Source: Puccinia triticina
Lineage: Eukaryota > Basidiomycota > Pucciniomycetes > Pucciniales > Pucciniaceae
NCBI RefSeq assembly: GCF_026914185.1
Contig: NC_070566.1
Span: forward strand, 1,550,001-1,614,000
Reading direction: 5' to 3'
DNA length: 64,000 nt
A program made the position numbers and the translations under genes. Shown here in pieces: positions 47,320-58,550 of this stretch; the stretch's first letter is position 1, and each line of letters opens with the position of its first letter. The notes under the pieces are model-generated. The model worked only from the letters and a program-made list of their open reading frames with translations, did not search any database and had not been told where the DNA came from.

Positions 47320-47800
47320 GGTGACCAGATGGGCACAGGGCCTCAAGGCATCAAGATCTTCAACTTCAGCAAGAGACCCTTGAACTGAAGATCCTCAAGA
47401 ATCAAGACTTCAAGCATTTCTTTGATTCATAAATTTTTTCATATGTTTAATGTTTGTTGTTTGCTTGTTCATTTATTATTTCTTCTCATGCCTCAAGTTT
47501 CATGGTCCTAACACATTTATACATGTGAGTTTTGTTCTCTTGTGATTGTTTTGTTCTGTTTTATTTCTTCTCTTCTGTTGGTTGTTTGCTGTGTTGTGTT
47601 TTCTTTTCTTTCCTTGTGGTTTTGTTTTGTATGTAAGGATGTGATGGCATGTCCTGTAACATGTCACTCTCCAGAGTTCAAACTTGGAGGAAAGAATGGC
47701 ATGGGACTGGCTCTGATCCACAAGAAATTCCATCACCCTTTTATGATTGGCTGGCAGTATCCCCAGCGTTTGGCTGGGGCTGAGTATGTGTATAACTGGT
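47320..47800 (+). repeat. dispersed repeat A, copy 3 (uninterrupted)
   Basis: Carries all blocks of copy 1 without the hAT insertion: CCTCAAGGCATCAAGATC, CCTAACACAT, GGATGTGATGGCATG, then the frame HSPEFKLGGKNGMGLALIH, KFHHPFMIGWQYPQ ending in a stop at about 47802. The conserved frame between copies 1 and 3 suggests descent from a coding exon of the element. Confidence 0.6.
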
Positions 47801-47918
47801 AAAGGTGACTTGAGGGGTGTGACAGGTTGATGAGGACAGACATCCACACCTGGGTAATTGTCTTCAATTTCATTGATAATCACTTCCACAACAATTCTGC
47901 TTCATCAGACTTGGCTCG

Positions 47919-47995
47919 AACTTAATGAAGTCCCTCTGCTGCGGGTGTGTGTCTTGCAAAGCAAGCCTCCAACAGCCCTTGGCAGGAGGGACTTG
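47919..47995 (-). repeat. AAGTCCCTC mini-element, copy 3 (inverted)
   Basis: On the minus strand: CAAGTCCCTCCTG ... GGCTTGCTTTGCAAG ... AGAGGGACTTCATTAAGTTC, the same order as copy 4. Confidence 0.6.
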
Positions 47996-48434
47996 CACCT
48001 TATTGCCCCTTTTTGCGGGGGCAAGATTCTAAATTTAGGTGGCAGGAGTTTTCAAACTTCTATAATTCCTTGCTTCCATGTCTTTCTTTGGAATAACGTT
48101 GCTTAGGTGAAATATTAGCTTGTGCCTGTCCAACCTACAGAATTTGGGTAACTTCACAACATTCCTTCTGGTCCAAAAAAAATCTTGAAATATACACAAA
48201 ATGAGGATTTTGCACAGAAAGGGTCTGTGCTCACCAACACACTTTCCACAGTTTGCTCTCCACAAGAATGTGGAGGGGATCATGGGAGATGTAAACATCT
48301 GTACTCTTTTCTCCAGCATGTTCCAATGAAATGAAGCTAATAAACAAGGAGTGGATGTGGTGGGTGAGCTGTAGAAAAAATAAACAAAATACCTTGAAAA
48401 TACATTCTTGGTGCGCGAGTTTGGGGAGCTAAGG

Positions 48435-48512
48435 GGAAGTCCCTCCTGACAGAGGCTTGCTTCGCGAGTTCACCCCCGAAGTCTTGAGGGACTTTGTTAA
48501 GTTTGGACTTGG
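48435..48512 (+). repeat. AAGTCCCTC mini-element, copy 4
   Basis: GAAGTCCCTCCTG ... GGCTTGCTTCGCGAG ... GAGGGACTTTGTTAAGTTTG. Confidence 0.6.
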
Positions 48513-48870
48513 CTGCACACCAACAACCAATTCTGTTGAAGCAATCAGCTTCATTGGACTTGGTTACACATCTATAACCTTGAAAATGGCTGATTGTACC
48601 CATCTGAACCTTCAACATAACACATCCAAGTTTATTAAAGACACAGATTTGCCAGAACCCTAAAAAAAAATTCAAGGGTTCCCCCTGTAAATACACAAAA
48701 TGAGAGAAAAAAAATCATGGGTTTCCCCATTGGACAAAAAACCATTGTCAAAAAAAAAAATCTACATAGCTCTCTAAATTCTCAACCTAGCCTTCCAACA
48801 TCAGCAGTGCTGTGCCCCCAGGCTCAACCTCCAGCCCGCATCAAGCGCACGGGTCAAAAAAGTTGGACGT

Positions 48871-48990
48871 GAAGGCCCCCGGCCTGCAGCAAAGGCTGCT
48901 GACCAGTGGGGGGCCCACTCTTTGCCCCTCAAACTGCGCACGCGCAACAGCGGAGGGGTTGAGGGCAATGGATAGCTAGAAGTGCAGCAT
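48871..48990 (+). repeat. single arm of the 55966-58550 TIR element
   Basis: GGGGGGCCCA, CCTCAAACTGCGCA, GCAACAGCGGAGGGG and GAAGTGCAG appear in the order and spacing of the arms at 55966-56084 and 58427-58550. Confidence 0.6.
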
Positions 48991-49238
48991 CTCCAATCGC
49001 CCTGGGGAAAGAAGAACCTGCCAGCCTATCCGTGTTTTAAGCTCTTGGCTGCACCACCCAGGCACTCTCACCCTCCTCAGGGAAGAAATCTTGTTGCCTT
49101 CTACGCAAATGCCACGCCGCGGCGCCGTAACTGTAAACAATTCCATGGCGACCGCTCCAATTCAAAATCTGGACACAAGACGCCTCTATACTCTTGCCTC
49201 CAAGCAACTCACCCTTACCCATCTGAATCTGCTGCCAA

Positions 49239-50492
49239 CTCCACAAGCCCAAGAGCATTGTCGTGGCCATCGACAACATCAAGAAGAATATCCGCGCCGA
49301 GTGCAACAACCCCGTCAGGAGCCCGTATGGCGCCAAGACTTCCTGCCCCTTGGTTGCCTCCCATCTCAAGACCACTCGGCAGCTTGACTACACCATCCCC
49401 GTCAAACTTTGTGAATTTGGAAACAACCCCTCGACCAGAGAGGACCCAAGCTGGATGGTCCAGAGCCCCGGGTTTCGCACTCCCGAGGTGAACATCAAGG
49501 CTGCATGGGATCACCAAATAGATATCTGGAGCTTTGGTTCTCTGGTCAGTCCTTGCTTTATCCATCCTTCTCTAACTATCTTGCCCGAGCTCCCAAAACA
49601 ACACAGCTGACGGGCTGCAGAAAATGTGTACTGTTGTGCACAGATGTTTGTGCTCTTGACCGGAATCAACGTGTTCCACACCCCGGAGCCGTACAACCGG
49701 GCCGAGCATCTGAATTGGTTTGTCGAATGGTTAGGTCACTGTCCGTTCCACATGATCACTGCGGAGAAGTGTATATCAATGATGATTTTTGAGATGGGTA
49801 AGCCACTCTGATCTCTCATACCGCCAAGAGTTCCGTTAACAAAGCTCTCCAGCCACAAAAGAGCCATGATAATACCACACTGATGTCTTTTGTTTTGGTC
49901 TGCTTATGACGCGTCCTCACTTGATATCCTAGATATAATCAAGAAGATGGAGGGCATGGAGGACTGGTGTCTGTGCAAGATGATGGCATTCAAAGGCTTC
50001 AAAACAGAGCTCATCAACCATTCTTGTTCCCTGGCGCTGAGCCTACGACCGATACTCACTCACCCCATCCCAACCTGCAGTGCGCACAGCCAGGGCTTCC
50101 GCTACAACCCCCAGCGGGCACTTCTGGAGACCAACAGCAGCAGATCCACCAGTCGCCCCAGCTCTCCTCACTCGCATTCACCTTCCCCGTCCACGAATCC
50201 GCAGGCGCTGCCAACAAGCCCTCGCCAACCAACACACACCCATCTTCGCGCCCTTTCCAACCAGAAGAACCTGCAAATCCAAGGCAACGATCTCCATTGG
50301 GACCCTAACTACCAGTTCCCTGTGGTCGCCACCAGCGCCAGTAGCAGTAGTCGTTGGGGCGGGACAAGAGCGGGGTTGCAGACGTCCTCGTCGTCGGGAG
50401 GTTCTCAGAGGGACAGATGTGGAATGCTTGCAGATCAGGCGCACATGCATATTACCAAGAGTGAGCTCTGGGAGTTTTCCCTTTTGGTTTGA
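49239..50492 (+). pseudogene. Degenerate SRPK-like kinase fragment
   Basis: Three exons: up to 49544, 49644-49797, 49933-50492. The first includes VAIDNIKKNI where SRPK kinases have the catalytic loop HTD(I/L)KP(D/E)NI, then VKLCEFGN in place of the Mg-binding DFG, and FRTPEVNIKAAWDHQIDIWSFGSL, a clear match to the activation segment/APE and the DIWS helix. Exon 2 (MFVLLTGINVFHTPEPYNRAEHLNWFVEWLG) fits the following helices. The N-lobe is absent: a stop lies in frame at 49224 and no upstream exon was found. Catalytic Asp residues appear replaced. The last exon turns into a Ser/Pro-rich tail. It may be an expressed pseudokinase or simply a relic carried by repeats. Confidence 0.55.
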
Positions 50493-51380
50493 TGATTACA
50501 TGCTACAAAAAAACCCTGGTTCATGTCTTGATTGCCTCTGTGGTGGGTGAATTGGCTGCCTTGTTGATGGTACTGGCAGGGTATGCTTCAAGTCTATTAA
50601 GCCAGGCACTTGATTTGATGATAGTATTGGCTCTATTTGCATCAATAAATCTGAACTTTCACATCCAATATGAGCAAAACCAATTGAATGGTAAATTAGA
50701 TATCTTTTCCTTTCATCCTGCTCCATATTTGTTAATCTAGCAGCAAAAACAGATGAATACAAATCTTCATAAAAAATCCATTGGAATACCCATTTTTTGT
50801 TCTTTCTTTGGCAGCATTATGATATGGCAAAGTATGAATTCCATATATTCAAAATCTTTGGTAGTTTTTTGTCATTGGTGGGTGTTTTTGCTTAGATTAT
50901 GTGTTGAATTTATTTCATATGTTGATCTCCAGAATCTTTGAGGGAGGAACCTCCCTGTGTATATGTGGCAATTTTTCACAGCAAGTATACCAGGTATGAT
51001 ACAATGATTTGACTACCTAATTTTGCATATAATTTGTTTTGATAAATACTGGCCACTTGTGTTTGTGGAAGAGGCATCTCTTTATGTTTGTTGATGCTGG
51101 TCCAATTTAGTGATCTACCACTCAAAGTGTGAATTGAGATTTTTTTGGAGGATAACATTGAATTTGTGTATCAGTTATCAGAACAGCTATGTATTTTGAC
51201 ATTGGTAAACTCAACACCACTTTGATGATAGTCACAAAAAGAATCGTTTGAAGGGATTAATTCCAAATACCAAATTTGTTTTATAAAAATTTGATCATAC
51301 AAATCAGTGAGAGATGAAAGGGGAATTTGCACAGGTATCAACTCAGTATTTTGGAGACTGTACTCAGTTTTTTGTATGTT
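50493..51380. other. gene-free A/T-rich interval
   Basis: Short frames on the minus strand (about 50496-50762 and 51171-51392) are not recognisable and lack exon support. Confidence 0.4.
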
Positions 51381-51381
51381 A

Positions 51382-51412
51382 CTAGAGGCCAAGGCGGCTT
51401 TGCCGCTGCAAA
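51382..51412 (-). mobile_element. hairpin-CTAG terminus, copy 1
   Basis: On the minus strand: GCAGCGGCAAAGCCGC then CTTGGCCTCTAG followed by T. A 5-bp GC stem with an AAA loop, about 10 bases before CTAG, is what a Helitron 3' end looks like. The preceding ~50 bases match those of the 61-kb copy. Confidence 0.55.
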
Positions 51413-51941
51413 ATTTAGCTTCAGTTGACTCACCTTCTCTAGTTACTCTCCCTGTCTACCCAGCATTCAAATCTCAGGCCCCCCCCATTTAGCCTCCAAG
51501 TTTAACTCCATACAAATATATCCAATCCTTCCCTGAGACACATCAGGTTTTCCCTGCAAGGCTGACCCCCCCCCCCCCCACTATTACACCCATCCATTTA
51601 TAGAAAAGTTTCATCAAAAATAACTTCTTCCCAAGCATGAAAAAAAAGAAAATCATTCCAAATTTTCTAGGACCTGCTTATAGCCCAGAATCTCTTAGCT
51701 TTGAGCACTTGTGTCCCAGCCACAGTGGTATAGCAGGAGGGCTCAATTGTATGTAGGTGACCTTAGTTTCCCAAAGGTGATTGTATATGTGTATTATGAC
51801 TTGAGATAAAGTTTGGCTGGTACCTTTAGAATTCATGCTTGCTCCTGTGCACAGCCGACCTCTCCAGGAACTTGTATTATCCTGGATATATAACTGAAAG
51901 ACAAGAGACATTCTTTTGCTGGCTCACAGGCAGTTGATTTT
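51413..51941. other. gene-free spacer with homopolymer C tracts
   Basis: C-runs at 51479-51486 and 51566-51580. No gene. Confidence 0.5.
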
Positions 51942-52155
51942 ACTGCCAGCATAATTGGCTGGGTTGAGGTTATCCCAGTTAAACTGGGATGCACTCAACC
52001 AATTTAAACTTGGGTGATCTCAACTGATGGAATATAAATCCAAGGTACCCCCCTTGGGTTTATATTAAATTGGTTGAGATCAACCAAGTTTAAATTGGTT
52101 GAGTGCATTCCAGTTAAGCTGGGATGAATTCAACCCAGCCAAATATACTGGCAGT
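51942..52155. mobile_element. 214-bp foldback MITE
   Basis: Inverted arms of about 95 bp: ACTGCCAGCATAATTGGCTG at the left and CAGCCAAATATACTGGCAGT at the right, with ACTCAACCAATTTAAACTTG / CAAGTTTAAATTGGTTGAGT inside. The centre is AAATCCAAGGTACCCCCCTTGG. A duplication of the target is not obvious. Confidence 0.75.
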
Positions 52156-53109
52156 GTTTTGGCGTATGTTCTTTATTTTGTTTGTATAGCATATTCCTAC
52201 TTGCTGACCTCTCATAAATTTGAGGCTGCAAAACAAAATGATAATATAGAAAGAAACAATCAAACAAATCTTGATAAACTGGCTTGGCTCACTTGAGCAC
52301 TACTTCAAGAGCAGCACTTTTCTCAAGCAACATCTTCAAGTGGAAGGGGTAGGTGGGAAAGGGTGATGGGGACAGGCAAGCAGAATTTTTCTGATATTGT
52401 TGTTGGGTGCGGCACATATTTACACCCAAAGGATGTGTTGTGGGTGGGTGGCAGCTTGTCAAAGGTTGAGAGAAGAGAGTCATGCAAGCGCGGGTCGGCG
52501 GCGGACTGGTCGGCTCGCGCGTTGAGTGACATACAGCTGAATGTGCGCGAGATCGGCGGGGTGGACGCGGCTGTCAAGGGCGTCGGTTGGCCCTTGTGCG
52601 TCCGATGGACACCTTGAAGGACATAGCTGGGCGGGAGCTTGGGTACTGCTGTCACCAGATGGGGGAGAGTGGGAACAATGATGGAGGATGGTTGCGTCCT
52701 GGGAAACATGGCCCTACAAGTATTGCATGGATGAAGCCGCGTAGTTAGCCCTAACGCTGCGGCGGGATTAGGACTAACTGTTATGGCTCAGAAAACCTAT
52801 TTGCCACGACCTCCTCTTGACTCCCCATACTCCATATATGAAGCTTGTCCACCCCTAAACTCCAACACTCACTCCTTGTCTCCTCGCGCAGCTTCGACAT
52901 CCCCTGGGGGAGCTCAAAGGCCCAGAGGGCCTGGGCAGAGCCCGGCCCGCCCTCCGGCGTCCTGTTCTTTGCCAAGTCGCTAAGTCACCCTACGTAGGAT
53001 GCACTATGACAATCAGCGCCGATTCAGACATTCAAAACCGTCAAGACACCCATCCAGGGGCTGAGACGGGGGCGGCCTCGTTGAGACCAAATAACTCCAG
53101 TGCACCAAG
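52156..53109. other. gene-free spacer
   Basis: Mixed composition with a GC-rich part at 52490-52620. Minus-strand frame 52323-52709 has no recognised domain. Confidence 0.4.
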
Positions 53110-54994
53110 GGCCCAATTATAAACAAGTTTTGGGATAATGGTGGGATTGTTTTCAAATAAGTTTGAAATCAAAAAAAATTATCTTAATGGTGCAGATACA
53201 GGGGCCAAAACTGTTTCCAACCTGTTTCAAACTAAGTGTAAATTATAAACCCACCACCATGCTGGATGAGTTTCTGGCGCAACTGAACGTAAGCCTCCAA
53301 TACCAAAGGTTGCTCCGTTGGACAGTTGTCCATCTTGCATGCGCCAAGACAATGGCAGCAACGGTGTGGTATGCTTTATGGTATCCCATATGCCAAAATC
53401 AAAATTTTCTGCTTTTCTTTCTTATTTCTATTAGTCTCACTCTTAAACTCCCTTTTCCTCATATAAATCACCTAATACTCCTCAAGATTCAGCTTCTTGG
53501 GACAAATTCACCCCTAGTCTTGCCTTACAGAACATTCATAAGGGCACTCATTCAGAAGTTACATACTCTTACACACTCACAACACCCCTTACAACCTCAA
53601 ACAGTTACACATTCCACATTTACAACACTTAGTTACACACACGGTTACATAGATAGCTACATACATATTTACACATAGCTGCATCATCACTTACATACAT
53701 ACAGTGTACAAATGCAGGCACACATGCAGGTGCTAGCTGCATGTGATAGCTGCATGCACTAGCTGCATGTGCTAGTGGATTTTCGTTGCATAACAACAGC
53801 AGGTGACCTGGTTACAGCATGACTACACTAACATCCTGTCCTGACCAATCACACCCCCTGATTCAGCCTGCATGTCATAACCCATAATCACCTGTACAGT
53901 CCTGACCAATCACATTCACCCATTCAACATATGTACTAGCCAAAAACCCTCATGTACCTAGCTAAAATCTCTCATGTGGAGCTCCTCTGGAGCTAAAATC
54001 CCTCACTGTTGTCTATAAAAGGAGGCTCTCCTCCCCTGTTGTAACTTTCCCCCAGCAGACTACTAGCAGACTACCTGCACTCAGTTTCCCCTATAACAAA
54101 GTACACAACTGCTCACTCCACAATATATCAGTCACCCTATATTTTGGTTTTACCCACATTACAAAACACTTACATACGAAATAACAACTCTACACAACAC
54201 TCACATTACATACCACAAACCTCTGAGGGGTCCTCTTTGACCAACTATCACCTGGTTGAAGTCCAGACTCCTCACTCATAACACATTTTAGCAACTTCAT
54301 CGCACCCACTTTATAACAACAGTTATCTTTTGATAACACTCCACTATCACTACATTAAACCTGCCAATCTGAGATTGGTGGGCTTGTTTTAGTGTCTAGT
54401 GAACCAGGAAAGGCAGAGGTTTCCTCATACATCCCTTTCCGCACTCAGCAAAAGGTTCTCAGGAACACTTTTGAGCTTTACAACGGCAGAAGCCTTCCCA
54501 AGAACTTGGGGGGACAACTGGCCACCAATGTCTGCCGACTCTCCCTAGTCAATAGATACCCGTGAATCAGCCTTGAAGGCTGATTCTTGCGCGCAACATA
54601 CTGGTTCAAATGCGAGAGCCTGTAGCTTGCTCATTCTGCGAGCTACATATGAGGTCCCGGGCATCGATAGATGCGCTTGCATCCTGGCTATCCATTTATG
54701 GTGTCTGTTTTGCAATTACTCGCAAATCAGCCTTGATGGCTGTATCTTGCGCGAGTACATATGCTGTGGCCTTTGGCGGGGGGAAGTACTGGTCCGGTCT
54801 ATGGTGGGAATCTGCATGCTGAGCTGTAATCACATTCAAAACAGTATTGGTAATCCAGTTTTCCCCAAACCACCTCCCCAAGGTGGTTTGGGTTGTTTTG
54901 AGATTTTCAATTCCGAAAAAGTTAGCAAAAAGATCTTTCAAACTTATTTGAAAATAATCCCAATATTATCCCAAAACTTGTTTATAATTGGGCC
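53110..54994. mobile_element. 1.9-kb element with ~60-bp TIRs and 5-bp duplication
   Basis: GGCCCAATTATAAACAAGTT at the left is exactly inverted at the right (AACTTGTTTATAATTGGGCC). Similarity continues through GGGATAAT and TTTTCAAATAAGTTTGAAA. CCAAG flanks both sides (53105-53109, 54995-54999). No transposase is recognised. Inside, AATCAGCCTTGA.GGCTG..TCTTGCGCG occurs twice (54565, 54725). An LTR-like promoter stretch lies near 54012. Confidence 0.72.
54012..54021 (+). promoter_or_regulatory. TATA-box-like site TCTATAAAAG
   Basis: A strong TATA motif followed by TTGTAACTTTCCCCCAGCAG looks like a retrotransposon LTR promoter lying inside the 53110-54994 element. No transcript is shown. Confidence 0.35.
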
Positions 54995-54999
54995 CCAAG

Positions 55000-55965
55000 A
55001 CCATCCGAGTGTGCAGAGTGATCTTCCTGCGCCCGCGGGGGCGGCACGGCGGCGATGGGGTCAGGCGATCATGCCCTGCTCATACTACATAGGACGTGCT
55101 GGTAAGACTTGGGGGCGGGGAAGCGAGGTGACCGACCCAAGTGCTGTCTTGGGGGCGGGTCAGGTGACCCGACCCAGTGTTGTATGTGCATGTTGCACGT
55201 TTGAGGTTGCCTTCATCTGAAACGATGACGGGTGGTTGGTGGCAGGTGCATAAGGGCATATGAGGAGATCATGCCGATCCCCTATCATGTCGCCCCTTGG
55301 CCGGCCCGAGGGCGCACCCCCACGAGCACCCTGGCCTCACTCCACCTCGAGGCGCCCAATCGGCGAACCAGGCGGGCGGGCAACATGCCAACGCCTGCTG
55401 GCCATAGGTCCCCCCCGGCGCCCGGATGACCTGTGCCAAAGGGAGGCGACCCCGGCTCGCGCCACAGCCTGACGCCAGCTCAACCGTGACGCATGGCTGG
55501 CAATCCGCTGAGGCGCCCAGCTCACGCCCGCATCGGCACCAGCCAGGATCCCGCTCGTCCTGACGCCTCCTAGGTGGGCGGACCGCGGTGTATCACGGTG
55601 GCGCCAGCGTGACTCCTGGTCACGCTGGCTTCCTGTAACGCCCACCTGGCGCATGTATGACTCCTGAGTCAGGTGGGCGCAGGGGGTTTTCCCGATTCAC
55701 CCGGGTGTGTAGCCAAGGAGGCAGTGGTGTCAAGGTTGTAATTTTTGGGAGAGGCAGGGTCAGGGTTTTGCTTGGCTTGGCGGAAGCGGCAACCAGAGAA
55801 AGGGTTGCCTGTATGTAGTTAGTGTGGTCAGGGCTGAGCGGGTGTCTGGACAATGGTTGAACTGGCCGAGTGAGGTTGGCGAGCGCAAGGAGGAGTCGGT
55901 GTGTATAGATTCTCTATAAAATGGAGGCACTATTGAGTTGTTGATCCCCAGGCTGCCCCCCGCGC
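55000..55965. other. GC-rich gene-free interval with short palindromes
   Basis: Around 55600-55685 CCAGCGTGACTCCTGGTCACGCTGG is followed by GCCCACCTGGCG ... CAGGTGGGCGC, a pair of nested hairpins. Frames on both strands are long because of composition only. Confidence 0.4.
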
Positions 55966-56549
55966 TGTAATTCCAGCCGGGGGTCAGTCTCAACCCCCTC
56001 CGCTGTTGCACTTGCACAGTCTGAGGGGCAATATTCTTTGGCCCCCCTTTGCATAATGCCTTTACTGCGCGCGCTGGGGGTCATCCACCCACCTTTTTTA
56101 GCCCTGCTAGACAGGAATGGAAGGTGGGCCCGGGTGCATTAGCTTGCTGATGCTAGCGGGCTGAGTGTAGTTTTTTTTCTTTCTTGTGTCTGATTGACTT
56201 GTAATTATACCAGAATGTTTTTTGTAGATTTTAGCTTTTGTAAAGGGGAAACCCTTGATCTTTTTTTTGTGATTTTGTATATTTCTAGGGGGAACCCTTG
56301 ATCTTTCATTCTATGTTTCACTGACTTTAATATACTTGGATATTCATTCTTGCATAAATTATGCAATGTGCATGGAATCAACCAGTGCTTGATTCTTGCA
56401 TGAGGCACAGCTTGCCTTGAGCTCTTGCATCTCAACTTCAAGCAGTTTCTAGAGTTTTTCTTGCAGTGAATTCAACTTTGAACACACTTAGGAAACTGAT
56501 TTTAAATTATGATGAACTGTGTAATTAATCTGTAGAGGCCTAACCCTGA

Positions 56550-56581
56550 ATTTGCAGTGGCGAAGCCGCTTTGGCCTCTAG
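56550..56581 (+). mobile_element. hairpin-CTAG terminus, copy 2
   Basis: GCAGTGGCGAAGCCGC (stem with one G.T pair, GAA loop), then TTTGGCCTCTAG followed by T. It faces outward relative to copy 1 at 51382. Confidence 0.55.
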
Positions 56582-56730
56582 TTATATAAACAACACAATC
56601 AACACAATGTGCTTTTAGTTCCCCCCAACCAATCCACTCATCAGACACCACCCACTACTATCGTCCTCATCACACCTCAATTAACTTCCCCATTCTGATT
56701 AATAATCCTTTGCTTTTTTCATTGCAAAAA

Positions 56731-58300
56731 TGCAACAATCCAATGAACAATTGAGAAGAGCTTATGCTGCGGAACAGCAAGCTAGATTCAGAGAAACGCA
56801 AAATTATTTTGCAGCATCTTCTTCCTCTTCATTTTCTTTTCACAATACCAAAATTTAAAAATGAGGCTGCTATACAAAGAGGTTGTTTAACAAGATTTCC
56901 CATATTTATAAGGATCTAGATAATCTTCATGTACAAAAAAATACCAGTACAGGATCAATTTTGGACAACAGCTTTGGCAATCAACAGACCCACCACTTTG
57001 GTAATCAACAGAGCAGCCACTTTGGTAATCATCAGAACAGCCACTTTGGTAATCATCAGACCAGCCACTTTAGAGAATACATACCATCACAACACACTTC
57101 AAGAAGGGTTCATAACCCGGATTTTCATTTTCCCATTCCATAACAACAATTTTCAAGAGGGGCTTCTAATCCAGATGTTCATTTTCCCAAACATTATGCA
57201 AGAACACCAAATCAAATGGAATTTTGACAACACCCACAACAACAATCCCAAAGTCAACACCCCTGAAATTCTAATGAATAAAAATTCTTACCAGTTGTAT
57301 AGGAGAATTTAAAATGAACCAAGAATCACAAGAGGAAATAACCACTTTATCATTGACAACTTCTGGGTCGTGCCCTCCAATTCATACTTATCAGCCAAAT
57401 TTCACTGTCACATCAATGTAGAAATTTGTGCAGTCAAATACCTGTACAAATATTATGATAAATCAGCCTTGGATGTTGAAGAAAATATTGATGGGGTTAA
57501 TAGATTCAGAGATTATTGATAGGTAGAAGCTTCAGAAGCATGCTGGAGGATTTTCTCTTTCAAACTATCTGCAAATTATTTCTCTATATTTTTTTTTTTT
57601 TGACATCCAGTACTATACATGGCACCCCACAAGCAAAGAATGGAAGCCAAGGCAGAGGGGTTTTTCAATTGGTAGAATTTATGCAGTTTATCCTTCTGAT
57701 CCAGAAAAATGGCATTTACAGCTACTAGGGGTGTTCAAAGTTGACTGCATAAAATTATAACACCATAAATTCATAAAATCTTAATCTGAAAAAAATGTGT
57801 AACACCCAATCACTCAAAAAAGAGCAACAATTCTAAAATGGTACATAAAAAATGATCACTCAAAAGTGTTATGATTTTATGATTTTATGATTTGAAAAAA
57901 ATATGATTTCAACTTTGAACACCCTTACTACTCAATCATGTCACTGGTGCAACCTCTTTTGAGGATCTTTGTACATTTCAGAGACAAATTAACAGTTTTT
58001 TTTCAGCTGCTTTGGCCTGGGGACTTTTGGAAAATGATCATTATTTGGAAGCCACAATGGCTGAATCAAGTGAAACAATGATGCCATCTTATTTGCAAAA
58101 GTTATTTGGCATACTTATAGCAAAATTTCAACCTTCATACCCTCTGTGTTTATGAAATTCTTCCTACCATTACATGACTGAAGACTGGAGATCCATCAGG
58201 GATGAGATCCATCAGGGATTTCAAGATGATGCACTCATGACAAATCAGATGATTGAAGTAATCAATCCAATCCTTTTACAAAATCTAAGTTTATTAAAGA
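56731..58300 (+). pseudogene. Broken Helitron polyprotein (N-terminal and Rep-helicase linker region)
   Basis: At 56731 MQQSNEQLRRAYAAEQQARF opens a short frame ending near 56860. At 56940-57070 comes a 24-bp tandem repeat encoding FGN(Q/H)Q.(S/H)H four times. At 57600-57725 YTWHPTSKEWKPRQRG, IGRIYAVYPSDPEKWHLQLL matches the segment before the Helitron helicase, followed at 57935-58300 by TGATSFEDLCTFQ, LAWGLLENDHYLEATMAESS, LPSYLQKLF-type sequence and EDWRSIRDEIHQ. Several frameshifts, stops and a ~200-bp A/T insertion (57728-57930) break it. No helicase motifs remain. This identifies a fungal Helitron relic. Confidence 0.65.
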
Positions 58301-58550
58301 CAGACAAACACAAAAACAAAAATCAAGGGTTTCCCCCCCCCCCCCCCCCAAAAAAAAAACACGGCCCAAACAACACCACCGGACCCAATACCCATCCTCT
58401 TCTAGAGAGGTTTAAAGTATTGGGCAGATGACCCCCAGCGCGCCGCATTTAAGGCAATTGCAAAGGGGGGCCACCAAGAATGAACCCTCAAACTGTGCAA
58501 TTGCAACAGCGGAGGGGCTTGAGTCGACCCACTGACTGGAAGTGCAGTGA

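Larger units (their letters stand above)
55966..58550. mobile_element. 2.6-kb element with ~120-bp inverted arms, holding Helitron remains
   Basis: Arms 55966-56084 and 58427-58550 are inverted relatives: GACCCCCAGCGCG, GCAAAGGGGGGCCA, CTGTGCAA.TGCAACAGCGG, AGGGG.TTGAG. A third arm is at 48871-48990. Between the arms lie a hairpin-CTAG terminus (56550-56581) and the polyprotein remnant at 56731-58300. Confidence 0.6.
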
